From: Homalodisca vitripennis
Lineage: Eukaryota > Arthropoda > Insecta > Hemiptera > Cicadellidae
Assembly: GCF_021130785.1 (NCBI RefSeq)
Contig: NW_025777950.1
Coordinates: forward strand, 1 to 64,000
Reading direction: 5' to 3'
DNA length: 64,000 bases
In this document: positions 28,146-43,300 of the stretch, one piece after another
Layout of the letters: every line of letters begins with the position of its first letter
Numbering within the stretch: position 1 is the stretch's first letter
The notes under the pieces: model-generated
Databases searched by the model: none
What the model saw: the letters and a program-made list of their open reading frames with translations, nothing else
Told to the model about the DNA's origin: nothing
Made by a program: the position numbers and the translations under genes

Positions 28146-29234
28146 ACTCTTTCAAAAGTCAATTTAATTGTGGAGAAATAATTTTCCAACTATTTATACC
28201 ATGACAATAAATTTACCATAATTTAATTAACACTGTTAAAGGAATTGTTAATCCATATTAAAAAATTATAAGAGCTATTTAATAACATCCAGAATTAACA
28301 ACACAGACATCTCTTGTCCTAGTACCTATGCTAATGCGTCACAGCGACCTGCAAGGAGAAACATTAGTATAATTGATCATGTCAGCTTGTATCATGTGTT
28401 GATATACAGGGTGTACCAGAAAATTTGTGCCACTACTTTATCGGTCATGTAAATTATATAGAATTTATTTCAAACCCTAAACAGAAGAAAGTGATTTAAT
28501 CACGTCAAGTAACATGGTTCTTAATCTGAATATTTAAGTGAGTTGTATAAACTTGTTTGACATAAAAATATATCGTTAATTTAAAGTTCTCTGAACCTGA
28601 TTAATCTCTTAATTTATAAATCAGTAAACACAATATTTATAACGTAATAAACATTACAGAATGATTTGAGGAAGATAAGTACTTTCCAGAAATAAGGACA
28701 CTTTGATCAATGAGTTATATTTTATAAAATAATCATTTCTATAATTTTACAATATTTCTCTCTATATTAAAATACTATACATATGGAATGAACACTGCTT
28801 GTACTAGCTTTATATGAATGTATATGATTGTGAACCGTAAGTTTATTTAAAATAATATTTATTCGGTGGATGTTTTTACATTCGATAATAATTACAGTAC
28901 ATGTTTATTAATTAACGACCCACTTTGAATGAAAACTGCTTTTTACTAGCTTTTTATGGGAGTATATAATAGTATATAATGGGCTCGGTTAGATGGCTTC
29001 CATTAAGAAATTATTGCCTCCTGCTTTACACTAAAATCCTCACTTTGCAGTTTTATTCAAACAAAAATAGGAGTTTTGTCATTTAAAAAAATATGAAATA
29101 ACTTAATAGAAACAATTTTAAGAAATAATAACAATCAGTTTCGGGGTATTAGCTCCTAACTTATTCACTGTAATCGATAACTCAATATTATTGATAATTA
29201 TTTGGTAATACATTCACAACTAAGTTGTATAACC

Positions 29235-29450
29235 AATTTGATGGCATAAAATCAATTATAACGTATTAGCCTCAAACGTACGTGAATAGCCAGACGAACC
29301 ATTTATGTATTTAGTCAGCTATAACTCACTACGACATCCACCATTAGTTCTAATGACTTTGGAAACCATTTTGCAGCTCAAATCCTTAGTGACAACTTAA
29401 CTATTCACTTACAGCTCTCCTCCATACTTTAAGTAAAAGTTATGTGTCCC
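29235..29450 (+). repeat. Dispersed repeat C, copy 1
   Basis: It matches the reverse complement of 36,305-36,540 over about 215 bp. Shared words include CATTAGTTCTAATGACTTTG, GGAAACCATTTTG and TTAACTATTCACTTACA. It is a non-coding repeat family of unknown type. The gap 28,146-29,234 shows nothing. Confidence 0.85.
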
Positions 29451-32400
29451 GAGTCCTGTTTTTCTTAATAATGATGTTAATCATTTATTTAATCACTGCA
29501 GGTCTTGTAAATATTCCAATCTGTTATTAACCGAGGTGTATGTAAGTGATGCAGTAAGTAATTTATTTTTCATATAAGTTTCTTAGATTTTTATAATTAG
29601 CTCTCCTAGGCTGTTTGTTGCAACTATTATACGAATTACAAGTGTAACATCATTTTTAAAACTTTTGATCACTATATTAACAAGTTAAGAGTACGCCACA
29701 CCACGTATCTCGTAACAGGGGTTCGCTGAGGCTGCATCCGACATTTCTTAACTATTTCTCCCTTAATTCTGTAGATGTCCTAAGGACAGACAGATAGATA
29801 TACAAAAAATTCTACATCCACCCATCTCACAAAATGGAAATAGTGCCAACCATATAAGTGATAGTCTTCAATATCGCTGAGCCTGATCCCATGGTTAGAT
29901 ATGCAATCTAACTCTTTCTTTTCTTTGTAGGCCTATAAATAAAGTGTCAGATATAATTAGAAACATAAAGATATTATAAACAACTCTTAAGATATATTGG
30001 TGCATGGAACATTCAATATTTTATCATTGAGTTAAGCTTTATAGCAAAGTTTAAATAATAAAAGTTCCTGAGATTTAGAGGTTTCTACAAACGCGTACTC
30101 AACTAAAATCAAATCCTGAGTTGTCACTATATTTTTATTTTTACTGTATGAATAAGTTACTTGTCATATATAACATTTCACGTGTTAACAACTCATATGC
30201 TTTTACTGAGCTTGTTTAAAATTATTTAATCTGTATTGTATTATTACCATCGTGGTTATCCAAAACGACCAATGTTAACATATCGGCTAAGCCAAATAAT
30301 GATTAACATTATTGGCATGCACCATAATTTAATATAATTTATACTTTCTTATTACATTATTTTATACGTTAATTATGCCTAGATCTGATTTAGAGTCCAG
30401 TTGCATGTTTGGTTTGGCCCTTTTGTTTAAGTATGTTTTAATCATCTATTATAAGTTAATAAATGTAAATTGGTTTTTTGACCGTTGGAAGGAAATAAAT
30501 AAATAATATAATAACTGAGTGATTAGTCTCTCACCTCTCCCCAGGGACGGAGGGAAATAACGTTTTTGCACGATAATGAGTACCTTTCAGAGTTTATCTA
30601 ATGTCAAAAACGGTTCTAGGCTAGACTTTTACGTAAAACAACTAAAATTCTATATGTATACACTTCACGTATGCTGATGGATCAAGATACATCTTACCTG
30701 AAAGTACCGGTCACTCTAAGTTTAGTATTTTGTTTATTTTTTATAATTGTGAGAGAACGTGTGACCGTACTTTCTAACTATTACAATTTACGAGTACTAA
30801 AAGTAATCGGTTGTTTGTTGTTATTCATTCTTGTTTCGTACTTTTTGTTGCATATTATATAAATCTTAATACGAAAGATACTGTTATAGTAGCGAATCCA
30901 AACCGTATACTAAATAATATTACTTATTTCATTATTTCAGAAAAGAATTATGATAAAATAATTGTTCCAATCAACATCAACTCACATTATCACGTCCCGG
31001 TTATGCAATGAAAATCATGACAACTTCTTCCCTCTGGTGTTGCAAACACTAGCATTATCATGGCAAACCATGAATTCATACCAACAGATGCAACATTTAT
31101 GAAGTAAACCTAAGTAAAATCATGTTGCATGGATAGTTCTAACACAGCTTAGTTTTATGGATGTCCGTGTTAGTATTAGTAATACACTAATACTATATCT
31201 TGGGCGCTTTAGGTACATTTCATAGAAATACTTACTAATGCATATAAGAAGATATATACATGATTCCTGGGACATTTTCAGATTCGAACTACATATAATT
31301 AATTTATATATATTTTTATATAAATTTCTATTAATAAGTCCCAAATTTGACGCACAACAATTAAAAGTTTAAGAAAAAAAACACTATATTACAACTAACT
31401 AATTTTAAAACACTTTGTGATCCAAACCAAAAACTAATGACAATACTATTATTTATTTATCATTTCTCAATTAATTTAAAACAATTCTTCTTTTTCTCTT
31501 TAAGTTTGTTGTATTTAGGTTAACATGTTCAATCTTAAATAATATGCTTTTGTAAAGTTCAAAACGTCATTCTAAATCGATCAAAACTCATGACAACATT
31601 ATTTTTCTAAAGAAGGAAAGTTTACTGAGAGTGAAATAATGAACTTTTCAGTCTTTACAATTCTTATCATTTAAAAAGATAATGTATACAAAATTTTTAA
31701 TAAGTTCTGTGAATAGCCGAAAGTTTGTAAACAACAATTAATGCCTGCAATCAGAGAGAAGATTACTTAGAACAGAAAACATTGCAATTATGCAGTTATT
31801 AATAAGTTTATATAATGAAGAAATTATTCTATTTTTTATATTTTAAACATATTCCTTTGCCAAGCCACTGAATATTGCAGAAAACATATAAATTACCGTA
31901 CTTTCGAAATGTAAAAAAAAGAAATTAAACCACAACAATGAGAGTATTTTGAGCTGGTTTATGAATATGTTAAAAGGTATTTTAGCTTTCTTTGTCGTAT
32001 ATACTTACTATCAGGGTTTATGTCACCAGACGTTTTACTACAGACCATTTGTGAATATCAAGATCTATAAATAATTTTTTACTAATAAAAGATTACTTTC
32101 TTAGCGATGATTATGATAGAAAAAAAAATATTTATATAATATTTTATTATTTTGAAATATAAAAACGACAGTTAAATGTATTGTAGAGATACATGGTTAA
32201 TGGTTATAGGCATGTAGAGATACATGGCCTATAATTGGCTTCGAAGCTAATTCTATATATTTAGGGTAATCAAGGGTAAAGTTTTTGTATAAAAATTTTA
32301 ACTTTGACCACCTTTTAACAGGAAACGCAAAAATAATATGAAAGAATCAAACTGTGGAGAACTTTATGCAAGCAAATATATGTAACAAATTTTAGTAGTT

Positions 32401-35400
32401 TAAAAATAACAACTGAAATTAAATTAATGTTGTGGTTTGTAAAAAAGTAAAAAGGTAAAAATGTTATATATAGTTTAAAATGCTAGTGTAAGTGTAAAAT
32501 TCAAAATAAATTTATTATTTTGTGTATAGTATACGCTGTAACAAAAATAAACACACACACACAAATAATACCAAGAGCTATAATAGCCAACTCCAAAATA
32601 GAGTAAACTACACCATCGACGAACTCTCTGTTACCAATATAAAAATGAAGATTCATAAAAATGACAATCTATTATTCAGTTAATTTTAACAATTTCATAT
32701 AAATAGTCAAAGATAAATGAGTTTTCCAGCCCTTTTAGCGATAGGCTACGCTAACGTGTGGAGCTTTATGAATGGTTTGGAGATGGTTCGCCTTAAAAAT
32801 TCAATAATATGTATATCAGGAGTCATAGGTTTAAAATAACAGTTGAATTTATATTGACCACACATCGTTGTAAGTTTTTAAAGATGTATGTTAATGTTTA
32901 TTGTTCGTTATTTTTAAACTTTTTAATACGTCAGCGAATTAACAAATACGCAATTGAAAATGCTGTCTAATTTTAAAAATTAAAGTGCAAAAAGGGAATT
33001 ATTACAATCCATGTACAATGCAAAACTGGAAATGAAAATAAACATAACCAAGGAAGGCTGGCTGGATATAAGATCTCCTGTAGATGTTTGCAGGATTGAA
33101 AAGAAATTCCAAATCATCTGTTTGTAGAATGTGTTATATTATCAAGGATAAGGCATAAGATTCTAATATGACACCAAGTTCAAGCAAAAGGAATACGCAA
33201 TGTCAACTACAATCAAGTAAGGGAACACAATAAACTATATATGTTTCTTCCGTAACTCAATTCAATTTAATAATTATTTAAACAAAAATAGTACATTCAT
33301 AAATGCATTTCCAATGCGAAAATAATATAATAAATGATAATTACTATTTAAAGTCAATGGTGTTGCTTCAAGTTACTTAAAGCACTGTATAATTTATTAA
33401 ATGTTGTATCCAACTTCATAACTAATATAGTTTCATACAAAAAACAAGGAAATTTTTATGAATTCAATATGTAAGTTTTATTTTGAAAATTAATGTGTTA
33501 ATATAACCTAATTTATAGTTATTAATGTAACGCATAATAGCCTTATACAGTTCCTATTTTATATACACTAACTCTGCGCTTTACTGACCGGTTTAAATCA
33601 TAATGAAAGCCTGAACACAATTTACGTACAATAGTAGTAATCATACAATATAAAAACATTTCCCGTCCAAGGTATGTACGTGAAACAGGAAAGTCATGTA
33701 TATAGTGAGCAGCACAGTCGTATTGTACTCCTGCCACTACACACAATACACATATCAGATAGCTTAGGTATGTAAAGACCGTTGTGGTAGTAAATATAGG
33801 TAAAATGGCAATACATGCTTACACAGTAAAATTGTAATGTAATATTCATATCGAGTACTAGAATATACCCTATATAATTGTCCAGCACTTAAGTAACCAG
33901 ATTTCATCAAATAAATTTTTTAAGTAGGTCATTACTATTTTTGGTTTTCTTTAGTTATACAATATTCAAGATTACAAACAATTTTGTATTTATTATTTGT
34001 ATTTCCTTCTATTTTTATTTGAAGTTATAGAAAAAAGATTTTGGTAGTAGAGACAGTCCCTCTGGTACAGGCGCATTATTTATCATTTGATGTTTGTTTT
34101 AAAAACTTAATTTTACTGATTTATCTGTAATTTTTAACATATGTAACGCCGTCACGAAACGATGTCACTTGTTTGTTAATATTATAATGGAGTTTATTAT
34201 TTTCTCAGTATTTATTTTGTTCAAAGTTGTTGGTAGTTTATTAATTACAACAATGTGGTTTTCTCATTTTTGACATGATATTAATTTTTTACTTAACAAT
34301 AATAATTTTCATTCACTTTTTTATTGAGTTATACATTTCTCCAATAATGTGTCTAACGCATATTCAAACCACTTCCTATTAAATCCTTTGCTACTTGTGA
34401 GGAGACCTATTATACAATTATAAATAAGACATTTACTCTAAAATAAAAATTTAGGTATAGTATTGATGACTAGGGTTTCACTGCTTTATCTGAATTGTAA
34501 AAATGTAAACAGCGTCACCAAATTACGTCACTCAAAATTTCGTGTAGCAAAGGTAACATGAACTATTATGTATGTATTCTACATAACAACCATAAAACTT
34601 GTAGAAAACCTTACTAAAGGAAAACATAGCTAATCTTGTCTGTCTGTGTGTCTCTTCTTATGATAATTTTAAAATGAACTGACTTATACAATTTAAACTT
34701 TGCATGAAGCTTCATTTCTAATATAGGTAACACTAGTTAAAATGATTACAAGTTCATCAATCCATGAGATTCGGCTGTATTAGCTAATATTTGTACACTG
34801 GTATTATGGTTGTCCATGATGGAAATTAAAAATGAATATAATAAATAAATTTTTAAACAAGATTAACGTGACATCGTAAATAATGTAGCATATTAATACA
34901 GAATAAATAAAAATAATAGAGTGGAAAGTCACTGTAATAATTTTTGAAAATACTTTATTTGTCCCACTCTTACGATATAGTTGCCTTTATTGCTCACTGA
35001 AACTTTTATCACTCCATAAAAAAGTATTTTAACGAAAAAATATTTTTAATATATCATGTGGCATGATGTCTTAGATAATTTCATCTGCAGACTCAAAAGG
35101 TTTCTAGGAATACTTCATTTCTACAAGGATGATTCTATAAAGGCATATCTCTAATCATGAAATTTAGATGAGGATCATTGGAATCTATCATTAAATAGAC
35201 GGACACAATTTCTCTTTGACTGCCAAAGGGATGTACACTTTTTTATGATTTCTGTCTGTCTAAACTGTTCAGAGCACTTCTTGAAAATAAAACGAATTGC
35301 AGATCTGAAGATTTTCATATAACCTCTGCAAAGCTTATATGACTCTCGTTATGGTGTTCAAATACCTTGTAATAGTATTATAAAAATTATTATTTTAATT

Positions 35401-36304
35401 ATGTTCCTTTCTAACAATGGATAGCCAAATTTTAAATACATTTTTAATTGTTTTAAATATACAACATTAACGACGTAATGTTAAAAAATGTTTTGAAGAT
35501 CATATCCACTAAACTTTTTTGAATAGTGGTAATATTAGACACTGTTTGTGACTTCGTAATTTATATGACAATCTTGCAACCATAAGGCTGTCCAGTATAG
35601 GGGGCAATTCTATCAAAGTGTAACTTACATAAGAGGTGCAAAGTTGCAGAATAATTTTCATACGTTGGATTCAAGTAAATATTATTATATAACAGTATTG
35701 AGATATATACATCATAAGAAGAGATTCTCATTTTCCAACAACCTATGTTTTTATTAAGTTTTCGGAATCATTTTAAATCCGAAAACAAATGTATAGGTAT
35801 TTGATTATTTTGAAATATGTGGGGATTAAGGATGCGTTCAGCAGTTTCAAATGCTTACACCTTCTATTACTTATTTTCTTTCATATTTTCCCAATATAAT
35901 ATTTTGAACCATTTTGCCATTTTATTCATATTGCTCGCAAGATAAAATATTAATGGATACTTTTAAGTTGAATAAGTATAAAGTCTTCATTTAACCTCAA
36001 GCTCATTTTTAATAGTTTGAGATATGGTGTATGTATTACAGAGCATTTCTCTATAAAATGTTTTTTTTACAATAATTTTCTAATTCTCGAATTTATTTAA
36101 AATGCCCTGATATTATTTAAAAAGCATAATAGTAACTTTTTAAAAACTGTCGCTCGTAAAAAAAATTCAGTATTCCAAGCGCAAAACAGAATGCCGTATT
36201 AGGCATGCCAATCAATATACAAACTACTCTTTTACGAAATACATTTAAAATGTTTGCCCTGGAGGACTAAGCTATTAACATCATTGTTGTAATAACAGTA
36301 CTCT
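29451..36304. other. AT-rich non-coding DNA
   Basis: Nothing firm was found in almost 7 kb. The stretch 30,450-30,515 ends in AAATAAATAAATAATATAAT after a less AT-rich segment and could be a worn LINE 3' tail. Open frames at 30.7-31.3 and 33.5-33.9 kb carry no motif. Confidence 0.5.
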
Positions 36305-36540
36305 AACTGGTGAGATAAGAGTTACTTAAGGTAAGGTGGAGAGTTGTAAGTGAATAGTTAAGTTGTCATCAAGTGTTTTGAGTTGCCAAAATGGTTTCCA
36401 AAGTCATTAGAACTAATGGAGACCGTCATTGCGGGTGATAGCGGACTAAATACATAAATGGATCGTCCAGCCAATCATGAACGTTTGGGGGTTATGCTTT
36501 GTAATCGATTTCATGCTCTCAAAGGTTCGTAAAACTTTGT
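36305..36540 (-). repeat. Dispersed repeat C, copy 2 (inverted)
   Basis: This is the reverse complement of 29,235-29,450. The two copies differ by scattered substitutions and small indels, as expected for old interspersed repeats. Confidence 0.85.
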
Positions 36541-37194
36541 GAACGTAAAATTACTTTGAATTAACCAGGGGATAATAAACTGGAATATTCATTTTTTCTT
36601 AAAACTTTTTCCCACTAGCTTATTTTTAAGTGAAAAACATGATTTTGTGTGAGTAAACCTACCAAGTGATTATCATAGAGTTGAGCAGGTGAAATTAATT
36701 TATTAATGGAGGCCGTGTAAACAGAGCCCCTGTAAATTAAATCAGTGTTATCTGAGAAACCACATTTGCAACGATTACTGTACTAGCTGGTCTTTGTATA
36801 TTATATTTTATCACATAAAATAAAGCTAAATTTGTACATAATATAGCAGAATAATTGCTTTCTTTTGTGTTATATTAACTTCCCAAAATACGAGTATTAT
36901 ATTTTACATAACCTTATTCTTCACGGGTTTTGTGCCAAATATTCATATTCAGAGATATTTAAGTTGACTTAAGTGTAATTTTCAAAATGTAAAACCTAGA
37001 ACTGTTAATCGACATAATTTTGTCGGTCAATGCCGCTTCTTTAGTGTTAACCGTCAAAATTTTGTCGGTCAATCATTCCCTCGTATAAGTTACTTTTTAC
37101 AATATACTCCGGTAACGTATCGATATACTTCATGCACCGTTGGATTCAGGAAGAAAAATACTAGGGAACAGATGAGTTTTATTCCTCTTTGTAT

Positions 37195-37330
37195 TATGGT
37201 TATGACGTAGCAAGCTTGTTATTTTGAACGTAAAAGAAAACGCGACGCTATTTGTTGTGACCGCCATATTGCCGCTGCCGTTCTGTATCATTTTCGTGCC
37301 GAGCTGTGGATATTTGTAAGTTTTAATAGT
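37195..37330 (+). promoter_or_regulatory. Putative host promoter and non-coding first exon with a 5' splice donor
   Basis: Within AT-rich surroundings this stretch is suddenly CpG-rich (ACGCGACGC, CCGCCATATTGCCGCTGCCG, CGTGCCGAGC). It contains a CCGCCAT word like the YY1/Pho core and ends at 37,313-37,322 with TTTGTAAGTT, a good 5' splice donor sequence. The combination resembles a transcription start with a short 5' UTR exon, followed by a long AT-rich intron. A 45-codon minus-strand frame starting at the ATGGCGGTC complement (near 37,269) also exists. No coding exon can be tied to it in the window, so the call is tentative; a repeat with the same composition is the alternative. Confidence 0.35.
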
Positions 37331-38823
37331 TTTACGCGTGTTTTAGTGTCGTATTTAATGTGTAGTGTGTTGGTTGATGTCGTAGTAGTGTATACATATA
37401 TAATTTAGAATAAATTAATTTCTATTTACTGAAATATGTTTGAGAAAATACCGGCTTTGTGTAGGCTATGGCAAAATGACTTGGCTAAAATTCATTTCAC
37501 ATAGTTTGTTATTGTTTTCACTTACTAAAACGTTATTTATAGCATACTTTTAGCTCTGAAGTAACTATTTATTTTTGGTAAATAGATAGTTTTTCACAAT
37601 AAAATATATATTTCCTGTAATTTCTTTGGATATATATAATAACTGTTTGGATTATTCTATATTTTTTCAATATATTTAGTTATATTTATAGTTTTCTAAC
37701 TACATAATATTTTTTTATTACTTATAAACCATAAATTTATAAATTTTGATTTAGTACAAGCTGTAGAAACGATTTTATATTTTGCTGGATGAAAATTTTT
37801 CGCAAAATTTTTGAATAATGGCAAAATTTAACTTTTTTTACTTTTCAAAAAATAATTTATGGTAATTATTTCATTAGTAATGTATATTCTATTTTATTCT
37901 AAGTAATAAAATATGCAATATAACATGTATTTATAGATAAATGTATTAGCAAATCTTGTTTTACCAAAGTCTTATGTGTACACCCGATTTTCAGAATGTA
38001 TACGCATCGCTGCTTTTTGTTCTATAGCTTTATGATGCTTTCATAAATGTGTATAATGTTTTATGTTTTTTCTGAAACTAGATAAAATTTGATACAAAAT
38101 GGCTATCTCACTTATAAATATTTCTCACTATAACTTCATTTGCTAGGTATGGCCCCCCCAAAATTTAAGAAATATTTTTCGTAAATTTTATATTTGATTA
38201 AAAAAGGTGTTTATTAGAAATTTTTTATGGTTAATTTTACAATATAGTGCAATTCTACGTTTAATTCTGAACACAAAAATATATACTCTTATTTATATTG
38301 CTTTTATTTTATATTTTTAATAATTTTTTTTTTTTAACCTTGCGCGAAGCTCCAAAACAGCCTGACACTACAGGATGAAGTGACCGCCAGTTCTAGGGTT
38401 ACGCAACCAAATTCTATTCGGAATGTAGTTTTTGAGATTTTACAATCTTTTCAACAATTTCCCAGTTCGTAGAGTTAAAAATTTTGCGGTAGAATTGAAA
38501 TTAAATATTGAGAAATAATTCTCCTAGCCAAAGTAGTCTGATACACCCTTTCTATCAACACATATGGCATGATATAAGCTTTGACCCATTGTACCATTGG
38601 CGTAGATACCCAAACAAAAGGCATCTATCTCCTTATATTTGAACATTATTATCCTTATAATTTGTTACAACCGATATTTTACATTTTAATACAATAATAA
38701 AGTTACTAAATATATTAACCTAATTTACATGATATTACTAATAGGAAAGTTATATATACTACGTAAATTTTAATTGTAAAGTGCCAATTTTATGGGTGAA
38801 ACTACAATTTGAAAGAGTTTCAG
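37331..38823. other. AT-rich non-coding DNA with a poly-T tract
   Basis: A T13 run at about 38,323-38,336 is followed by a less AT-rich segment (38,340-38,410). Read on the minus strand this is a GC-richer sequence ending in poly-A, the form of a retroposed SINE or processed-transcript end. No family is recognised. Nothing else was found. Confidence 0.45.
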
Positions 38824-38942
38824 TTAATGCTGTCAGTGTGATTGCTCTCCTGATAGCAAAGTACTCCACCGTGAAATTATGTGCCATTTACTTTGAATTT
38901 TGTGAACTTTACCTTGTGCATGGAGCATTACTGTATTTAAAT
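38824..38942 (+). repeat. Dispersed repeat B, copy 2 (inverted)
   Basis: This is the counterpart of 28,021-28,145. The open frame overlapping it (38.78-38.99 kb) is part of the repeat and is not matched by a conserved frame in the other copy. Confidence 0.8.
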
Positions 38943-39888
38943 ATTTTTAATTGGCTAAACTTTAGCAAAGTCTATTATTTGTGGGGCTAAAAAATAGTCA
39001 TATATGTCCGTCTGTTCACACAACATCTCGAAAACAAACAGAAACTAAAGACTTGAAACTGTGCACGAATTTATTTCTATATGAAGATGGCGCGTTTCAA
39101 TTAACTCGATTCAGCTAAGCGTTAGTAAATGTTTTAAATTGGTTTTACGGTCCAATCATGTTGGCAGGAAGAAAATGAGAGGAATTTTGTAAAAAAGTTA
39201 ACACAACAAGAAGGTATTAAAACATTTGATAAACTAAAAGTGATAAATTATCCAACACATACAATACCTTTTCATAGGTAAAATATTCATTTAAATTATT
39301 ATGTATAACCTTAAGTAATGAGCAGAAATCTTAATTTATAAATAGCTAAAAATATCCTTATTTAGCCTGCGTGTTTTAATTTACAAATAAATGCATATAC
39401 ATAAAATCAAACCACATAAAAGATAAAGAAATGGTTAAGGCATTATAATAAGGAAAGAGCATATCGCAAATTAAATTATACTTACTTTATATGCGTAACT
39501 TGTTGGCACTATATCTCTCAATTTACGTTTTTACACGAAACTACACTTTTAACTGCCAAGAATTCATTGAACAATTTGTAGCCGAAGTACGGTTCTGTTA
39601 GACGATACACTTGGAGACGTTCTCCCGGAATAAGAGTGGCTCGCTTAAGTATCGTAACCCTTTAAGTATAAAGAGCTTCGTGAATGAAGAAGCAAAATCC
39701 ATTCTGCGTAAACTTCTATACTAGTAAGAAACGAAACGGCAACGAAACACGGTAAAGGGGTTTCAAATAAAAAATTAAGCTAATTACTGAGTTTTGGTAT
39801 CTTTCAGTTATATTTGTAACTCCTGTGAGATTCTATTACCTTCTGTGGAATAGCACTAGCAAGAGCTGACGAATGAATAATGAATGAT

Positions 39889-40345
39889 TGGATCTGCGAA
39901 TCTACCTTGCCCGGGATTCCGTACGTCTTACGTCGCTTTGCAGGTATCTCACATCAGTCTCCAGCACCTTCGTTTTTTTAAGGAGAGCCTGATGTTTAGC
40001 AGTCAAACTGGTTATCTTCTCTTGACTCGGCTGGATTACATTATTAATCTTCACAGTAGCCCTTTGGTTCACTGTCTCCTGGAGGGCCACATTCTTCTAT
40101 ACACTTGGTCAGCTGATCGTTGAGTCTAGCTTTACCAGTCTCGTTTTGTTCCTCAACTAAAAAATCCCCACTGGCTTGTCCTTATAGCTATTGTTTAGTT
40201 TACATGGATCGGTTCTCTGTTGACGAGAGGTCCACACGCAGCAAGTATCTCTCCTGCGATACCTCACTGTAAATCTTGGACCCATCCTTCAGTTTGCTTC
40301 AAGGGGGAACTAATATGAGGGACCTATTTTTCAATTGATTCTTCA
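39889..40345 (-). pseudogene. Degenerate coding-like island, possibly a retroelement ORF1 remnant
   Basis: About 450 bp of much less AT-rich DNA reads on the minus strand as hydrophilic, heptad-like protein. One frame (40,090-39,902) gives a 62-residue piece ending in L-E-T-D-V-R-Y-L-Q-S-D-V-R-R-T-E-S-R-A-R, which is coiled-coil-like. The upstream part is in another frame with several stops. This form, a coiled coil followed by an Arg-rich end, is common in ORF1 of insect LINEs, but no zinc knuckle or RRM is visible. A decayed host exon is the alternative. Confidence 0.35.
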
Positions 40346-43300
40346 CCAAAAGTGGTAGTTGCAGACCGAAGCCAACTATAGAAACATTGTCGCAAGGTCT
40401 ATGATATCTTGGTTCAAGAAAGATATAATACCATGAATTTTGTCGTGTTGCAAGATTTATACCGAGAAAGAATTTTATTCATTGATTTTAAATTTTTCAT
40501 GAATCTTTAATCCTACAAAAAATAATACTATGATGTGTAAATTGTGTTGTATGATTGTATTGACGAAAGTAAATTAAATGCACTATTTAGTTTTTTGAAA
40601 CACAATCTCTGCTAAGCCTGTCATTATACTTTGTTTAAAGTAACTTTACCATAATTTAATTTCCATAAATTTAATTTAGAGAAAAAATGTCCTATTTAAA
40701 TCGGATTGTATGTTGTTATAGTTATTGATCACCTTGTTTGTAATTCTTTACTGAAAATTTCTCGAATTTCATTTTTAAGACTCTTTAAAAATGTTATTTG
40801 TGTTCGTTTGGAAGTTATGCGCATTAAAGATTGTTGTAATGAAACCCTTTTATGAATTTAATTTACAATCACCGTGAATTTAATAATTTCCACATTCATA
40901 GTTAGTTTAGTTTTAACCTGTCAATCCAATAATATTTAGAGGTTAAATTTGGGTTTACTACCTTGTATGGAATATATTATTGGATGGAATATATCGATAT
41001 TATTTTTTAAATGCTAATATCGAGTTGGCATTGCAACGGATAGAATGTTTGATGGAGTATGAAAATTTTTATTGACATCTGAACACTAATCACTAAAACT
41101 ACATTTGGTAGCTTTTAAAAATATAACCATAACCACTTAAATCGTAACTTCGAATAATTATGTTTGAAATACCTAAGATTGACTATTCTTTCTTAGGCAA
41201 TTTTCCTTACTTAGATAGTGAAAATATAATCTGGGGACACTGTTGTGGAGCTAAGGTGTTGCATTTCAATACCCTGTACAATTTACGCTTTAACTCTAAT
41301 TGAAGCTTCACATATCAGTAGTAAAGTTAGTACTTCAATGATCGTTTGCGTAATCTGATTTACCTAAACCTTTGCGATGGAACACGACTGAACGTTAAGT
41401 TGACTCAGGAACGTCATTGATGAACCATAATGTTTTTGGTGCGGGAAAAGCAATTTTATTGCATCGAAATCACTTGGTGGCAATCATAAGTAATCATTTC
41501 TATAGCAAATAATATAAATATAAAACTATAGAATCTGTTGCAGAGCTGGAGTAGACGCTTCGTAATGGGTAGATTTTCACTTTAAGTTTATTTGGGATTT
41601 CAAAAGAAAATTTTTGTTTGAAGTCATTAATTCGTCTAAGTTGATATTATTCTTTATTGAATGTACCTTATTCACAGGCTGAGGTCTGAGAGAAACATTA
41701 TTTTCCAGCTATAATCCCGCTGATTCCATTCGATTATAATTTAAATTGAAATTAGTGTATTTTCTTATTAAAGTACATTTTACCACGATATATAACAAAG
41801 CCCACAATCAGCCTGACAGTGACAAGAGTCACTTTTATGATTGAGTGGCCAAATTGGGAACGTGACCCGTTCACTTGTCAGCTTCCTTGATAATCTGGTA
41901 ACATTGGAATATGAGGAGTGATCAGAAAATGTTGTTTACCTGGAATTTTTATGATATTCTGTGTTAGTGTAAAAATTTTTATTGTAAGAAGCCTTATGCT
42001 CCTCTGGGTATAATTAAAAGTATTACTTTATGTTTCTCAACGAAAACCTAGCAAACACAATGAATTACTGTGCTATTTTTACTGTTTGAAATAACGTATA
42101 CTTTCAGATAACTTATAATTATATATGATAATATATTTTTCTAATTTTTGAAACCCATTTTTCCTTTATATATATAAAACCTTTTGGTATTTATGATATT
42201 AGGTACGATACCTTTTTTGTGACTTGCGTTTAAAGTGAAGAAAGAGAAATATCATCCCTCTAAATTCTAATGTAATAAAACCAACCAACCCTACAGCTGC
42301 TGATTAACTCTCCGCCATCTCTCACATGTCACTTTGCATAAAGCAACAAGCTCATCTCTGCGTAGTCCTGCCTTATCTTCAAGTCAGAAGTCTGTGGATA
42401 AAACCCATTTCTTTATACACACCCAGTTTTATGTAACCTATTTCTCTAATATTTTGCAACAAAATACTGATTTACAATGAATTAATAATGACAAACACAA
42501 TTTATACTCAAAAGAAAGTTTTTACGTTTTCAAATGAACGTAAATTTATGATTTACATGTTTTTTAATCTTTAATATTTTATCCCTTTATTATTCATCCT
42601 CATAGGAACAGTACGTGAAATGTAACCCCTTCAATTTCCAATTATTTTACAGACCTATTGCCGAAATAACCTTCGAATCGTGAAATCGGCAGCATTGATT
42701 GATTCTACCTTGAAGAAATTGAGTAGAGAAAATTTGATTCTTACGAAATAGGTAAGAGGAAGCATTGTTTCCAGCAGTTTTGAAAATTTTAATTTTCTTC
42801 AGGCCAAAAGTAGGGCAAAATGAGACAAAGACCTAGAATTAATGGTGGGTGGGTCTATTAAACCGTTTGAGAATTATTTTTATTTGCCACATCGAAAATG
42901 GATTATTCATGGATATTATTTATCACTTAAGCCGGTGTTTATACTGTATTCATGTACACTACAGGGCGCCAAGTATCGTAGTTAAAGAATGAAACCAATA
43001 CTCAAGAACGCTTAAGGAACATTTCCAACTAAATGTAAGAATGTTTCATATTTACGTTTATAAATAATTTCAAATCAAGGCCTATTTACAGTCAAGGTGA
43101 GGGGGAAGCCACAGGAATGATAAAAGTCAATTAAGTCCCTGATCTGAGACGTTTTCTAAACTACTGCTATTGTATTAGTGATTTCAAAAAGTTGAAATAC
43201 AAACATAATATGTAAAAAAAGTCGTTTTAAACCTATTTTAAAGTTATTTTCTGGAGAATTATTTTTGGATAGCTTAGGCAGTTCTTAATATAATTGGCCA

